Below are positions 9,580 to 21,406 of a stretch of DNA of 64,000 nt, piece by piece (within the stretch, counting starts at the first letter, position 1; every line of letters starts with the position of its first letter). Source of the DNA: Symsagittifera roscoffensis (Eukaryota; Xenacoelomorpha; Acoela; Convolutidae); contig NC_087070.1 in assembly GCF_963678635.1 (NCBI RefSeq), forward strand, positions 4,002,539-4,066,538, written 5' to 3'. Under the pieces are notes generated by a model. That model did not search any database and was not told where the DNA came from. It was given only the letters and a program-made list of their open reading frames with translations. A program made the translations under genes and the position numbers.

Positions 9580-10952
9580 CCCCTTGGCTCTTGAATTCGA
9601 GTCACTGAAGCATGGGTATAGGCCAGTCCGTATCGAATGGGTGGTTTCCTTGTCCTAACGGACCTCTGCACTGGATTATCAGTAGAATAAGAATCTACTG
9701 CTTCCTCTTCAACCTGATTTTCCTCAGTAGCCCCCACTGAATCTGCAGTATCACCCTCAGTTGGCGCGCTTCGTGCTTCGCTGGTTTTCGTCGTGCTTGG
9801 TTGCTCATTATCAAAACAACCCTCGATTGATAGCTCCAGGGTTCGTAATGGCTCACTGTCAAAGATGAAGTTATCTGGAATGATGTTCTGATTGAAAGTC
9901 ACGCTTCTTGCTCGCACCACTCGTCTTGTCTCTAGATCCATCAACAGGTAGGCTTTGCTCTCCTCGTCGTAGCCGATGAACTTGCTTTTCTTGCCCTTTG
10001 TCTCCAGTTTCCGTCTGTTGCCTCGATCCAGATAGTACGCCAGGCAACCGAACACAAGCAAATAGCTCACTTTTGATGGTTTCCCATAGTGCATCTCTGT
10101 CGGTTAAAGGCGCTTCTCGTTGTTGGATGTGGGACACAAGTTGCGAACCCTCACAGCTGTCGACATTGCTCGCAACCAGAACATCTTCGGTAGCTTTGCT
10201 TCGGCCAGCAGACATCGAGTCCTCTCGGTGATCACTCTTTTCTAGCGTTCTGCTACACCATTCTGTTGGGGAGTATTGGGAACAGTGAACTCTTGCATCA
10301 CCTGGAATTTTCTACAAAATCTCCTAATTGCATTTGACGAATACTCACCTCCATTTTCAGTTCGCAGGCACTTCAGTGCTCTATGCTCAGCCACAAGCTA
10401 CTGGAACTTCAGTAGAGCATCACTCTTCTTCACCAGGTACTTGACCACAGCCAGCCGACAGAAGTCGTCGATGAAGCTCAAGGGATAGCGTGCACCATGC
10501 ATACTCGGTGCTTCAAATGGTCCCTGAATGTCATTGAAGACCCGTTGCCCCACTGCCGATGCTCTGCTGTCAGTCTTCTTAAGCACGGCTACTTCATGCA
10601 TCTTAGAAGCTGCACACACTTTGCAGAACTCTAGCTCGCCCAAATTGACGAGCGATGAAAGATCCTGCTGATTACGGTGCACCAGTCGTAAGGTGCACCA
10701 GATCCTGCTGGTTAAGGTGAGCCACAACATTGCATCACTGGTATCCCTCCTTGTTTTCGTCAGTAGAATCATCGGGTTTCCCTTGAACTTGCACTCAAGG
10801 AAGAAAAGCTTGCCGCGCTGCTTCACAGGTAGCTGTCTTCCATCTGGTGCCAATAGATGTGACGCATCTGAGGCGAAACAGAAGCTTGAGCCTCTATCCA
10901 CAGCTGAGCGCAAACTCATCGAGTTTACACTGTAGCTCGGCACAAACAGCAC
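9580..10952 (-). pseudogene. Copia integrase region and integrase-RT linker (fossil)
   Basis: 'CKVCAASKMHEVAVLKKT' is the tail of the pre-integrase/zinc-binding block. 'DIQGPFEAPSMHGARY' with 'FIDDFCRL' is the integrase core (D-x-x-G-P and F-I-D-D-F-S-R blocks). 'LLVFGCLAYY' and 'KFIGYDEESKAYLLMDLETR' are the conserved GCxAY and K-x-F-x-G-Y end of copia integrase. An acidic/serine-rich linker follows. The region is broken. Confidence 0.85.
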
Positions 10953-11071
10953 ATTGTGAAAAGTGTAGCTCCTCCAGCACCATGGCAGTCCCGGATCTCC
11001 ACAACCACAGATTCTTTGCCCTCAATCGTTGACAGCGTGCCGCTGGGGTTCTCCACAGTTGTCCCTTCGTT

Positions 11072-12090
11072 TCAGCTCTCAAAGATAGGGAAGACAGCCC
11101 TGTCGCGCACCACATGATCATTGCATCCTGTATCCACAATGAGGTCGTCTCCGTTCACTGAAGTTGTAGCACAACAGCTGAAAAACCCTGTCCTCCTCTG
11201 CTTGCACTCCCTCGCAAAATATCCAGGTTGCCCACACTTGAAGCTCCTGGCCCACTTGCATCGTTCGACCCACTGCCTCAAGCACTGAATTTTCCGCTGT
11301 CACTTTAGTTTTGCAGTCCCTCGCCATATGAACCTTCTGACCGCACATATAGCAGCCACTATTTGATACTGCTTTTGTTCCTCACAGCTTGCATGGCTAT
11401 ATGACCATATGCAGTCCTCCCTCCACATCGGTCCTTCCTCGAGTCATCGTAGTTCATCACCCTTGTTCACAGCTCTGTGTGGAAACGTCTTGGCTGGTGG
11501 AAAGCTTTCTTACACCACTAAATGCTGATAGCTGTCAGGCAGCCCATTGATCACCAAAGCATTGAACAGTGTGTCCGTGATTGCTTCTCCAGATTCGCTC
11601 AACCGCGTTATCAGCTCTTGACTGCGAACGAAGTAGTCGTCCAGATCCTCCTCTGATCCTAGGCGCAGCTTCGCAAGCTGACCTACTAGCCTGACCACCA
11701 TCGGCTTCTGCACTCTGCAAAATTTCTCTTGAAGCAGCTTCCAAGCCTTCGTCCAAACGCCATAGCCATCTTTTCCCACGCAGTCGTTCTTTATGCACAT
11801 CAAAGTGGTATTGTTGAGCACCAGAGCCAAGTGGGACCACACAGTGTTTCGATTGTCTTTTCTCTGCTGGATCAACACTGCTCGCTCCTGCATCTTGGTA
11901 TCGTAGGCTGCCTGCTGATCAGCATTCGGACTCTCGGGGAGAGTAGGCTCAGCCTCTGGCAGATCATCATTGCCCATCACTGTCCTGAACAGGCCCCTGG
12001 TGTACATCAGCGCCACAAACTTCGTCGATCAAGCAGGAAAATCTTCAGACTTTCCACTAAAAGCCGCCAGTTTCAAGTCCATCGTTGCTT
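11072..12090 (-). pseudogene. Copia gag, CCHC knuckle and protease region (fossil)
   Basis: The gag-like part (about 11510-12016) reads 'VWTKAWKLLQEKF' and 'RLSESGEAITDTLFNALVIN', as in copia-type Gag (UBN2 family). Downstream are CCHC-type cysteine pairs ('KCGQPGYFARECKQ') and then 'LIVDTGCNDHV', which is the aspartic protease D-[ST]-G site. The region is broken. Confidence 0.8.
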
Positions 12091-12151
12091 AAGGCTGCTA
12101 GCCAAAAGCTAAAAACTCTGACAGAAAAATAATACAAGAAAAAAATTAGAA

Positions 12152-12167
12152 GTCTGGTCCCATAACC
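12152..12167 (-). promoter_or_regulatory. Primer-binding site of the copia element
   Basis: GGTTATGGGACCAGAC on the element strand directly follows the 5' LTR. It closely resembles the PBS of Drosophila copia, which pairs with an internal fragment of initiator tRNA-Met rather than the tRNA 3' end. Confidence 0.6.
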
Positions 12168-12453
12168 TGTTAAGATTCAGAGTTAGAGCAACTAGGATTA
12201 AGAGCTGGGGTTAGAGACTGAGATAGAATATGATGTTCGAACTGAGGATTGAGAGGAGGCAGTGATTGTTGAAGAATGAATTGAAAGAAGTGAGTATAAA
12301 TGACATGCCAAACTAAGCATCACAAAAGCACCAGTTAATTAGTTACTGACTAATTAATTAGTTTGAGATTACTAGTTGACCTTATCTGATTTTAATCAGT
12401 TTTGACTGCGATTCAATTAATCTGCCTGACCTTGAGATGGTCTGACCTCAACA
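12168..12453 (-). repeat. 5' LTR of the copia element (286 bp)
   Basis: It starts TGTTAAG and ends CTCAACA on the plus strand. It contains a palindromic core around 'TTAGTTACTGACTAATTAA' and matches the left LTR. A TGACCT-type motif is repeated at its right end, which explains the 16-base length difference. Confidence 0.9.
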
Positions 12454-12458
12454 TAGAA

Positions 12459-14925
12459 GACTGAATTTTTAATGTTACGCAAAAGAGAATCATAGGTTTT
12501 TGTTCCAAGTTTCGAAAAATTTACTGAATGTTTTTGCTTCGCGTATTTCTTTATGCAGTAAGTTTTTACGTTTACCAAAAATTTTTGACAGAAAATTATC
12601 TAACATCTGAAAGATTTTGTTGACCGGAGCGCAAACATAAAAAGAACACATGAATTTTTTTAAATAAAATGTCTTGGTTTCAAAATTGCCAATTTTTCCC
12701 ATTCGAGATAATTGAAGCGCGCAAGTGGTTAGTAAAGTCGTTCCGAATTGGATGGAGGTCAATCAGTCGTATGAATTTATTTTTAGATTACGAAACTCAT
12801 CATTGGTTAAATTAAGCAAAAAATGACAGATTTTTTTTCGATGATTATATTGAATTTTCATTTTTAATTGACCGTAATGTTTGGCTGAAATGGTTGATAT
12901 CAAGATTTGTTTTGCAAAGCAGTCTGGGTTGTGGTGGTATTTACAATGATAAATCATATTAAAGCTACTTCAGTTACTGCAACGAAAAAATCGCAATTTT
13001 TCTCTTCTGTTTTAAGAAGTTCTTTTTGAAAGTTGAGGATTTTAAGTCCAGTTCAGAGCAGTGGAAAGCAAAAATTCAAATCTTAAATTTGTTTTGACTT
13101 GTATATAAATAGAACTCGGAGTACGTTATATCTGTTACAAAGAGGATTCAACACATTCAAACTTTATTCTTTCTGATCTTTTGAGAACACTTATTAATTT
13201 AGCTGACTTTCTTATGACTAGAGGCTGATTAATGAGATATTTACCAAAACATCAATTGGTTCTTTCAGAAGGAACTTCATCAAGCATAGCAGAACAAACA
13301 AAGTTTAATCAAAGGCTATTTTTATTGATGTTTGTAACAACACTTCTATCACAAACTAGCTAAAGTTAACTTAAAAGAGCACAATTTGTTAGAAGAAATA
13401 ACAAATATAATTTTCTGACAAGTTACAAAATCTTTCATGTTTCTTTTTTCTTCATTTTTATGATCGGCTGCGAAAACTGTCAGTTTTTCAATTTTGACAA
13501 CTTGAATGACACATGGTCAAATAATAATTTCAAATCAATGCTCTTTTCCTTTTCAGATCATAATAGATAGTAACCCCCCTCCCCCCCCCCCACCGGATAA
13601 ATTCTTGAATTAACCCTTCATAGTGGTGGCAGCTCTAAGCTCGATAATTTAGGAGGGGACCTAAGAAAATTCTTCCATTTTTCCGCTGTGAACAATTTAT
13701 GATTTAACTCTAGTGGTTAAACAAGGATATGTATGAAGATCAAATTTGTTCAACTTGGTTTATTTCTCTGCAAGCCAAGTCCCCCCCCCCCCCCAGCCTT
13801 CTAAAAATTATCTCTCATCGTACCGTGATTTTTCTATTATGGGGCTTCTTTTTACTGGAACTGGAGGGGCTAAAAGAACCCGGAAGAGAGCTGAAATTAG
13901 TTATAACAAACACTTAGTTGATCCTTGTTTGATTAGAACGAGGGAGACTCACTATGTCAACCAAGCTACGAGCTGAATAAATCAAAGAAAAACATAATCC
14001 TAACAATTCCTATCTCGACTGCGCCTGTTTTTAGGTCAAATTCATTTATGGGATTAAGATATCTTTCGTTGATAAATTGAAATGCGATCTATCAAAGTCA
14101 AATCACTGTCATAAACTTTTAAGGACCTTTGCGAAAGCTTAAATAAATACAGTAGCGTACCAATTTTGGTTGCCAAAAGTTTCAAAAAACTACCCCTTTG
14201 ATACTATTTTACTACAGCTATTTTCATTTAGAAGTTTCTAAAAACGGCAATTTACCCTAATGTTTGCCACGTAATGTTTGCGTTCCGGATTTCAGCAGCT
14301 CAATTTCTCTTCAATGGCGGTCTTAAAAAGAAACGACAAAAAAGTTTAACCACCTCCGCTTTATCAAAAATCCGGCGTACGCCACTGAGAATTAATTAAT
14401 TTTTTCCGCTCTAAACGCAACTCCATGCTTCAGCATGCTTCTAATCTGGGTTGGTTTTTATCATAGGATGATGATTCCCACCTTAATTTTTCCGATATTT
14501 AAAATTGAAGTACAAATGTGGTATAGTATTTCTGGCTGACAAATCGTCGATGCCATGTAAAATTTTGTCTCGTACGTGATAAAAATTTTTTGGTTCCATG
14601 TCAATCCAATACACTATTCTAAGCTACCCTGTATTTCAATTTAACCTATGCCAATCCACCCTAAGCCAATTTACCCCATGTTCTATAGACAGTTCAATTG
14701 GTCAGAGATAATTGAGCTGACTATCTCAGTTTAAGGTTGCCGGAAGCCGCTACGCGGGCGTCGCCGTTTTGCGACAATAACCTGCTCTAACTTTTGTATA
14801 AAGTGCCTTGAAAAATTCAAGTTTTACTATTTTCTCAAAGAGTTTTTTTCTTTATTTTAAAAATATTTCGATAATGTATAAAAACAATCGGCGCAGTAAG
14901 CTAAGTTTATCGATAAAAAGGTCAA
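12459..14925. other. Non-coding stretch between the copia and BEL/Pao elements
   Basis: The stretch is mostly AT-rich with no supported exon. The interval 12660-12760 is a diverged relative of the TTGTTCCGAC-type element (its 'AAAATTGCCAATTTT' block). C-tracts lie at 13574-13591 and 13781-13794, the first with flanks like those of the G/C-tract repeat family. Open frames at 13729-13976 are shadows of low-complexity DNA. Confidence 0.4.
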
Positions 14926-15004
14926 GCATATCGTTAAAAGGATTTCGCTTCTTTTTAAAATTTTTTTCATCCAATTTATTTATTTGTTTTTCCTCATCAA
15001 GAGA
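14926..15004. repeat. 79 bp direct repeat, left copy
   Basis: 'AAAGGATTTCGCTTCT' through 'TTCATCAAGAGAT'-type sequence is repeated at 20848-20927 with only a few differences. The two copies bracket the BEL/Pao relic, and the left copy sits exactly where recognisable pol sequence stops. Confidence 0.75.
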
Positions 15005-15600
15005 TCCTCCTGCCACAAAAAACGAAGAGAAGGTTGATCTTCTTCACGTACTCCAACCTGTACAAACATCCCTTCAATGTCAGCTGAAACGGCGTATTTA
15101 TACTGACGGAATCTTGAAAGTACAAAAATGAGGTTTTGAAGGAGATCCGGGCCAACCAACAGAGATTTGTTCAAGGAAGCGCCATGACACTTCGATGCCC
15201 CATTGAGGACTCGGCGCACCTTACCGGGTTTATTCGGGTTCAACACCGGGTGATGCGGGAGATACCACTCACGATCGGCTCGTGAGTTGGGATCGTGTGC
15301 CTTAACGGTTATGACATATCCTTTTTGTATATCTTCTCCAATTGTTTCGGCGTATTTTTCATGGAGCGACGGATCCTTATCTAGCCTCTTTTCCAAAGAT
15401 TTTAATTGAGCTAAGGAGGAAAAATAGTTATTCGGTAAAGTACTTTCTTTATCGTTCCAAAGCATTGGTACAATGTACCTCTCACCATCGTGAAGGGTGT
15501 CATTTTTCGAAACGGACAAAGCGCGTTTGTCGGCGGCGGAACGGGCATCTACCTGCTTGAAGGCTCCATATGACTCCAACTCATACCAAGTTTTAATTTA
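15004..15600 (-). pseudogene. BEL/Pao reverse transcriptase, N-terminal part (fossil)
   Basis: About 190 residues match the start of BEL/Pao RT: 'YIVPMLWNDKES', 'YFSSLAQLKSLEKRLDKD', the P-H-H-P-V block, 'AVSADIEGMFVQVGV' (D-I-E-x-M-F-x-Q-V, the first catalytic Asp region) and 'LRFLWQED'. The relic stops at the 79 bp repeat. Confidence 0.85.
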
Positions 15601-15895
15601 GTCCGCAAGAGACATGTCTTCGACAACACACTTAAAGCAAGACGAGTTCGAATTAAAGGACGGCGGTAACGGACCACTTAAAACCCAACCTATCGGAAGG
15701 CGTACGGCGCACGGTGAAATAGAGTCCTCCCCCCGAAGATACTCAACGGGTCTTATGGCATGGTAGAAATCCTGTCCAATAATTATTTCGACTTCCTAAT
15801 ACTTATAATGTATAGGTTTTATCGGAGCCAACTGCGGGTATTTTTCCTGTACTTCAGGAATACTTATGCTATACAATCCAATGCGAATATGACCA

Positions 15896-18838
15896 TTAAC
15901 ATAAGCTCGAAAAGAAAACGAAAAAATCACTATTATTCGTTTCAGCGGAAACTTGAAAACTTACTTGATGAGTTTTCATCACGCTCGTGGAATTGGATCC
16001 ATTTATGGTGAGGTTAACGGGAGTTCCAACCAAATGGAGACGTTTTACGAGATTGGCGGATACCCATGAGTGCGTGGAAGCACTATCGCAAAGAGCTAGG
16101 GCATTAGTAATTGTCGCATCCGAAGAGACGGCGAGTGATGCAACTGGCAGGAGGCCTTTAGTTGACAGATACGTGTTTAGTGTTTGCGTTACCTGACGCC
16201 GGGGAACTTTTAGTATCCTTAGGAAGAAAAACTTTCTCAGCTCCATGTAAGAGCACTTTGTGCATGCTTTCACAATCTGGCTTGGGGCACTTTCTGGCCT
16301 TGCTACAATAACGAAAACTGTGATTGGTCTGTAAACATGCAGAGCAAAGTTTTTGTTCGGTTACATGTTTCGCTCGTTGCGTAGCGTTTTTCTCTTTAAA
16401 TACGGCACAATTCCAAAGAGCGTGTTGACCTTTAGATACAGAACATGGAGGGAACTTTGGTTTTTCCTTAGTCTTATCACTCACCTTTGCATTACTAGCA
16501 AACACTTTCGCACCTACTTTTTGCTTCACTGGTTCTTCAGACTTAACCTTGGAATTAATTGTTTTTAGCCTCTCATGACCCTCCGCTTTTTCTTTAAGCC
16601 ATTCGTTGAAATCTAGCAGAGTTGGTCGATGCCACTGGCGTCTTACGGTTTGCATTGACCATGCTTCCTTAAGGTTTGGCGGAAGCTTACTCACAGCCTG
16701 ATTTAGTAAGTTAATACTTTTCAGGTCATCGTTAAAAGATAGCGACTTGAATACGGCAACAAGTCCAGAAATTGTAGAGGAAAAGCCAATAACATTTTCC
16801 GAGTTATGCTTTTTCAGCGGCAAACAATTACTCAAATTATCTAGATGAGCCCCTACTACAGCATCCGGCTGCCCGAACTTTCTTTGAAGAGTTGCTAATG
16901 CGTCTTTATATAGTACTCCGCTATAGCTATACTCAGCAATTGCGGATTTTGCTTTACCCCCTACGAGCGTTTTCAGATAGGTAAGCTTTTCATCGTCACT
17001 GAAAAAGGCTGAATCGACCGTCGATATGAACTGCCCAAACCACTCATGCCAATTAAGTGGGTTGCTATCGAACTGGGTCAGCTTCCACTCAGGGAGATGA
17101 TATTTGCGGCTGTGCTGTACATGAGTATATTAACCAACTATCGTTCGAAAATGGACGCTCGACGTCTGCACCAGGTGAATTACCGGGAACTGGCGCTGTG
17201 TAACTCGAAGAATTACCGTGATAATCAGGAACGAACGGTTGATTAGCATGTGAAAAATTTTCAGGCTGCGCAAAGAACACAGTCCCTCCACTTGTATAAG
17301 GAACAAAATTGTTCGTAGGAACAATCGGAGTTACTGCGAAAAAAACAGTTGTCGAAGGAACGCAGTGCTGTGGAGTTGACATTAAAGGAGCAGCAACAGC
17401 TGGTCTCCACAAATTACTGTAAGGATTATAGTGGTCACTTGGAGAGTTATAACTACTAACGGGAACACCCACATGTTGTTGTGATGGGATTACAGGTGCT
17501 TGGTGGCCAGCTACTACTGATCCTGTAATTTGATGACTTAAAGAAATCTGATTAATTGCTGTTGATGCAGGAACGAACGGTGCTACACCAAAAGGAATTT
17601 CTGCAGATGTTGGTGGAGCAAAATAGTTTTCAGAAGTTACCGGGATTACTGACCCTGTGTTTGGATTACCTAGCACTGGATGAGTGGACAAAAAAGTTTG
17701 CTGAGGCAAATTAATAGAAACAGGTTGCATGACCTGCTGTAACCCTACTGGATTGTTAACGGGAACCTGCGATCGGACCAAATTCGACAAATTATGTTGT
17801 TTTCCGTGAATGTGGTTACTGTAATACAATCTCGGATCACTAGAGGCTGCCTGGCCAGTATTCACTCCTGTTAAACTTGATGACACCAAGTATATTGTTG
17901 GTGCAGGATGAGTTTCCTCAGGAGCTGTCGAACGAACGTGCTGCACTGATTGGGAACTACAACAGCATCAGGATGATTGTGGTCGACAGATGCGACCCAG
18001 TGACGCGTACGATTCTTTTCGTCTATTGTTAGTTGTGGGGAGATTCGAGTTAAACTACTTTCCTCAGCATTCTCGCTGATTTCTGACAACTCATCTTCTA
18101 ACTCAAGCCCTTTCAACTCAATTTCTGCCAGTTTTTTCCTGTGTTTTTCAGCCAATTCTTCCAACTCTAATCTGCTTTGTTGTTCTTTCAGTCGTAATGA
18201 TACCTTTGCCTGCCTCTCAAGTTCCTCTTAATGTTTCTTTAAAATCATTAAATCGCGCTTTTTCTCAGAAAGTGATTTCGACGGAGCGGCGGTATAACTA
18301 GATTCTGAGAACTCGATTACTGATGTCGGCTGCTTCGATGAGACAACTTAGTTCGGGTATCTGTTTTATGCGACTGGGGTTTTTCACTTTTTTCAGAATG
18401 ATGAGAAATTTTTGAGTTGCTATCTATTTTTTCCGGCTCTGTTACGGCCTCAAAACTTGTTTTATATGTGATAGCTTCCTGCAAAACTTTATCGCTGTTT
18501 TGAGTCAACTTATGAAGCCACATATCCTGTGCCGGTATCAAATTGTCAGGGTTGGAACTTTTTGCAGCCATATCAATCAACTCATTATTTACCTCGACCG
18601 CTTGTTCTATATAGTTCCTACATTTTTCAATTTAGGTATCAATTTTTGAGCAACGACTCTGACTCTCTATGTATTCTAAAATTATTTCATGGCATTTATA
18701 AAGTTCGTTTTCGAGATTGCTACTTTTCTCAAACAACTTTTTAAGTTTCTTCTGAAACTTAACTTCCATGCTGATTAATTTCAAAAATAAACGAATCACA
18801 GAAAATGCTTTTTTTTTTTCACTCAAGTAAATCCACAA
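15896..18838 (-). pseudogene. BEL/Pao gag and protease region (fossil)
   Basis: A coiled, charged N-terminal part (18160-17870) is followed by a Pro/Ser/Thr/Val-rich segment (17946-17089), a helical Gag part with 'LPPNLKEAWSMQTVRRQ', and cysteine knuckles ('LCSACLQTNHSFRYC', 'CPKPDCESMHKVLLH') typical of BEL/Pao Gag. The following region reads 'ALALCDSASTHSWVSANL', an aspartic-protease-like D-S-A/G block. The region is broken. Confidence 0.75.
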
Positions 18839-19044
18839 AATACTTTTACCTGGCGTTAAAGTTAAAGCTTAAACCGGGCTTTGTGAAACAAGTCTCTTTC
18901 ACGCGCTTTTGAGACGGCGCGGATAGTATACGGGGAGCGTGTCCAAGAGAACTAGCTCCTAGAAAGAAAACCAAATACTTAAGAGACCTATGCGACGGCT
19001 ACATTACGCTTAAGTACCAACGGGGTGGGAAATTAAGTAGGTCG

Positions 19045-19330
19045 GTTGAACTCCAACAACGCACACGGAGTAAACCTGAGGATGAAAGAATTCAACTTAA
19101 CTCACTTAATATCACCGTACCTGACCGCTTAACATTAGTGTCGCGCAACGAAGTCAATAATCGGACGGGCTGAAACGGCTTAGATTTACTTGAAGCGAAC
19201 TGGTTTTTAGTTTCACCAATGGTGGGTGGGTGATCAGGCAAATTGGTTAAGTTCCAACAACATACGCGGAAAAAACCTGAGGATGAAAAATTCAACTGAA
19301 TTTGCCTGATATTTCGCTACCAGACCTTTT
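19045..19330. repeat. 200 bp tandem duplication in the BEL/Pao leader
   Basis: The segment beginning 'GTTGAACTCCAACAACGC' at 19045 recurs, diverged, at 19245 ('GTTAAGTTCCAACAACAT'), and both continue with AACCTGAGGATGAAA. The spacing is 200 bases. Confidence 0.7.
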
Positions 19331-19727
19331 ACCATAAGGTTGGTGTCATGTTACAGCACAGTTTCGCCGAATTATGGGGACGTTTTGAGGAATTTTTGGC
19401 AATTTTTTTTACTTTTTTTCCCAATATTTTTCGCAAAATTTTGGTCAGCAGGTTCGAGTCGTAAACCAACCCAAAAAAACTAGTCCAGTACCTCTGTCTA
19501 TGTTCCGTTTTTCTGGATTTTCAATCCGTTCACAATTACCCAAAAGTTTGTGGTATCGGGAAAATTACCACTCGTAGCTTGCTTTGAGTTGGGATACACA
19601 ATAAGACATCGTATGTAATTTTATTGCAAAGAAAGTTTATAAAAACTAGACTAGTCTTACAGTTTTTGACAGTTTTGGAGATTTTTTGGCAACGGAAATT
19701 TCCTTCTCACGAGTCTGAACAACTGCA

Positions 19728-19835
19728 CTACTTCACTCTGTTTCGGCCAACTTCACTCTCTTTCGGATTTCGGCCAACAGCACAACTTCACTCTGTTTCG
19801 GCCAACTTCACTCTGTTTTGGATTTCGGCCAACTG
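19728..19835. repeat. Minisatellite of ~53 bp units in the BEL/Pao leader
   Basis: Two tandem units each contain two 'TTCACTCTSTTTYGG' blocks followed by (ATTTC)GGCCAAC. Nothing suggests a coding role. Confidence 0.7.
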
Positions 19836-20355
19836 GGTACTTGTCCTGGTCGTACAGCTTATTTGTGTAGTGATATAAATGCTGCTCGTCGGTGGATGGA
19901 GCAATAGTCGAAACTTTCCAACAATTTAATTTCAAATGAAGTAATCAGTTCAAGCTTCAAAGGCCAACAGAAGCGAAAGTCGCCGCATATGTGATGAGAC
20001 GATGGTGTTCTGCCACTGTGCTTTTTTCAGCTTGCCTTGGACAATGAATATGTAATAATATGTTGGTGGCTAAATTGCAGGGAAATACGAACGTTAGCAT
20101 ATAGGGATGCTAACTTGGAGTCTCATTTAGCAGAAGGAATAATAATAATACCAAAGTATATCCATGCAAACAATACAGGTGTTCTGAGAGCATTTAATGA
20201 GGTGTGCCATCACAAATAACTAAATGAATCAGTTTGCCATTTTTAGTCTCAGAATTGAAATGAGTTTTCGGCTTTCCGGGAATAAAACACGTTTTGGTTT
20301 TTCGGGAATTCAGGCTATAGATATACACGATTGAAGGGGGTATAGGACAAAAATA

Positions 20356-20373
20356 GTCCCTTGTGGGGCGCCA
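20356..20373 (-). promoter_or_regulatory. Probable primer-binding site of the BEL/Pao relic
   Basis: TGGCGCCCCACAAGGGAC on the element strand begins with the TGGCGCC that complements many tRNA 3' ends. It lies upstream of gag at the expected inner edge of a 5' LTR. No matching LTR copy is present to confirm it. Confidence 0.4.
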
Positions 20374-20639
20374 AAATGTGCGCGTCAAGCTCCAAGATTA
20401 TATAAAAAACGGTTTTTAAACACTTTAATTAATGATTATTTTCTCGGCAAAAAAACTCCAGAAATTTGAAAATATAACAATAATTTTTTACAAGCTTTAT
20501 CATCGGTAACATCGGCCACAAAAAACTGCATAACTCAAAGCAAGCTGCAAAAATGGCCAGTATTTGTTCTTGAGACAAATTGCTCTTTTTAAAGGTCAGC
20601 CTTAATCAAGGCTGAACCAAATTAGAGCGAAAAGACGGT

Positions 20640-20790
20640 TAAAATAGATTTGGGGGGGTTCGAACCTGGTTACGGAGCATCCCATCAAGTTCGGGGCATA
20701 TTTGAGTGCTAGAAAGGAAATGACCTAGGCGGGATTCGAACCGGCGCCGAACCCGCCGGGACGCACCATGTATACGCTTGGTTACTGTCC
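20640..20790 (-). other. tRNA-related sequence (two B-box-like motifs), probably SINE or LTR derived
   Basis: On the minus strand 'CCGGTTCGAATCCCGCC' is a near-perfect tRNA B box, preceded by a weak A-box-like 'GTAACCAAGCG'. About 80 bases to its left another 'GGTTCGAACCC' occurs. The acceptor stem does not pair, so a functional tRNA is unlikely. Confidence 0.35.
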
Positions 20791-20847
20791 CTAAATGCAT
20801 TTACATTTATACTCTTGTTTTATATTTGCGCTGCAACACATATCGTA

Positions 20848-20927
20848 AAAAGGATTTCGCTTCTCTTTGAATTTTTTTTCATCCAATTTATTTATTTGTT
20901 TTTCTTCATCAAGAGATATTGCATGGA
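20848..20927. repeat. 79 bp direct repeat, right copy
   Basis: This is the partner of 14926-15004. Sequence outside the repeat differs on both sides, so it is neither a matched LTR nor a simple 4-6 bp target-site duplication. Confidence 0.75.
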
Positions 20928-21406
20928 AAAAGTTTTTTAAAAAATTGAAAGTTAGTTAGAAGCAAAAACAGCGAAACAACACAGATTGCCTCTTAGTGAC
21001 GATGAAAATGTTCGCTCACAAAAATTGATAAAACATTCAAAAAGAAATAAAAAGAGTTGAATTCGCTTTCTTTCATTTTATTGTTCCGACTTTCATTGTA
21101 GATTGTTTATTTAGGAGAGTAAAATTATTCAGACAGGTAAACAATAAACCGCATGTACAAATCAAACCATTCAAGGATCATTCAAAAAGCTATGCAATTT
21201 ATCGAGGCATAACACTGAAAAAAACCTATGACAGAAGTTGCGAGATAATATCCGACTTGATGATTCAATAAAATAAATCTATAAAATCTCCATTATCTTT
21301 AAGAAACAAGGAAAACAAGTTTTTGAAATACCCATTTAGTTGATGCTCAATTAATTGGTTTAGACTATCTGGTATCAGCTCGTTTGATTTCAAAAAATTA
21401 TAACGT

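Larger units (their letters stand above)
7776..12453 (-). mobile_element. Ty1/copia LTR retrotransposon, near full-length but broken
   Basis: A 4.68 kb element in minus orientation is bounded by 270 bp and 286 bp LTRs. In element order it has a PBS, a gag region, a CCHC knuckle and protease region, integrase, reverse transcriptase, RNase H and a polypurine tract. The order integrase before RT identifies the Ty1/copia superfamily. The pol frame is interrupted repeatedly (roughly eight or more breaks), so this is a fossil copy. The LTRs differ by scattered substitutions and one 16-base indel, which suggests a moderately recent insertion. No other copy lies in the window. Confidence 0.93.
15004..20850 (-). 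mobile_element. BEL/Pao LTR retrotransposon relic, truncated and broken
   Basis: In minus orientation it contains a probable PBS (20356-20373), a long leader, a gag region (about 16160-18840), a protease-like region (about 15900-16200) and the start of pol RT (about 15004-15580). The rest of RT, RNase H and integrase are missing at the left end, and no LTR pair could be matched. The BEL/Pao call rests on 'WYLPHHPVLNPNKPGKVRRV' followed by 'SLNKSLLVGPDLLQNL', a hallmark block of this superfamily. There are several breaks besides the truncation. Its age is uncertain because there is no LTR pair. Confidence 0.85.

Noticed and set aside
13729-13976. Two overlapping plus-strand open frames
   Set aside because: They pass through a C14 homopolymer and have no recognisable domain; probably chance.
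20700-20790. Functional tRNA gene on the minus strand
   Set aside because: The B box is good, but the acceptor and anticodon stems do not pair.
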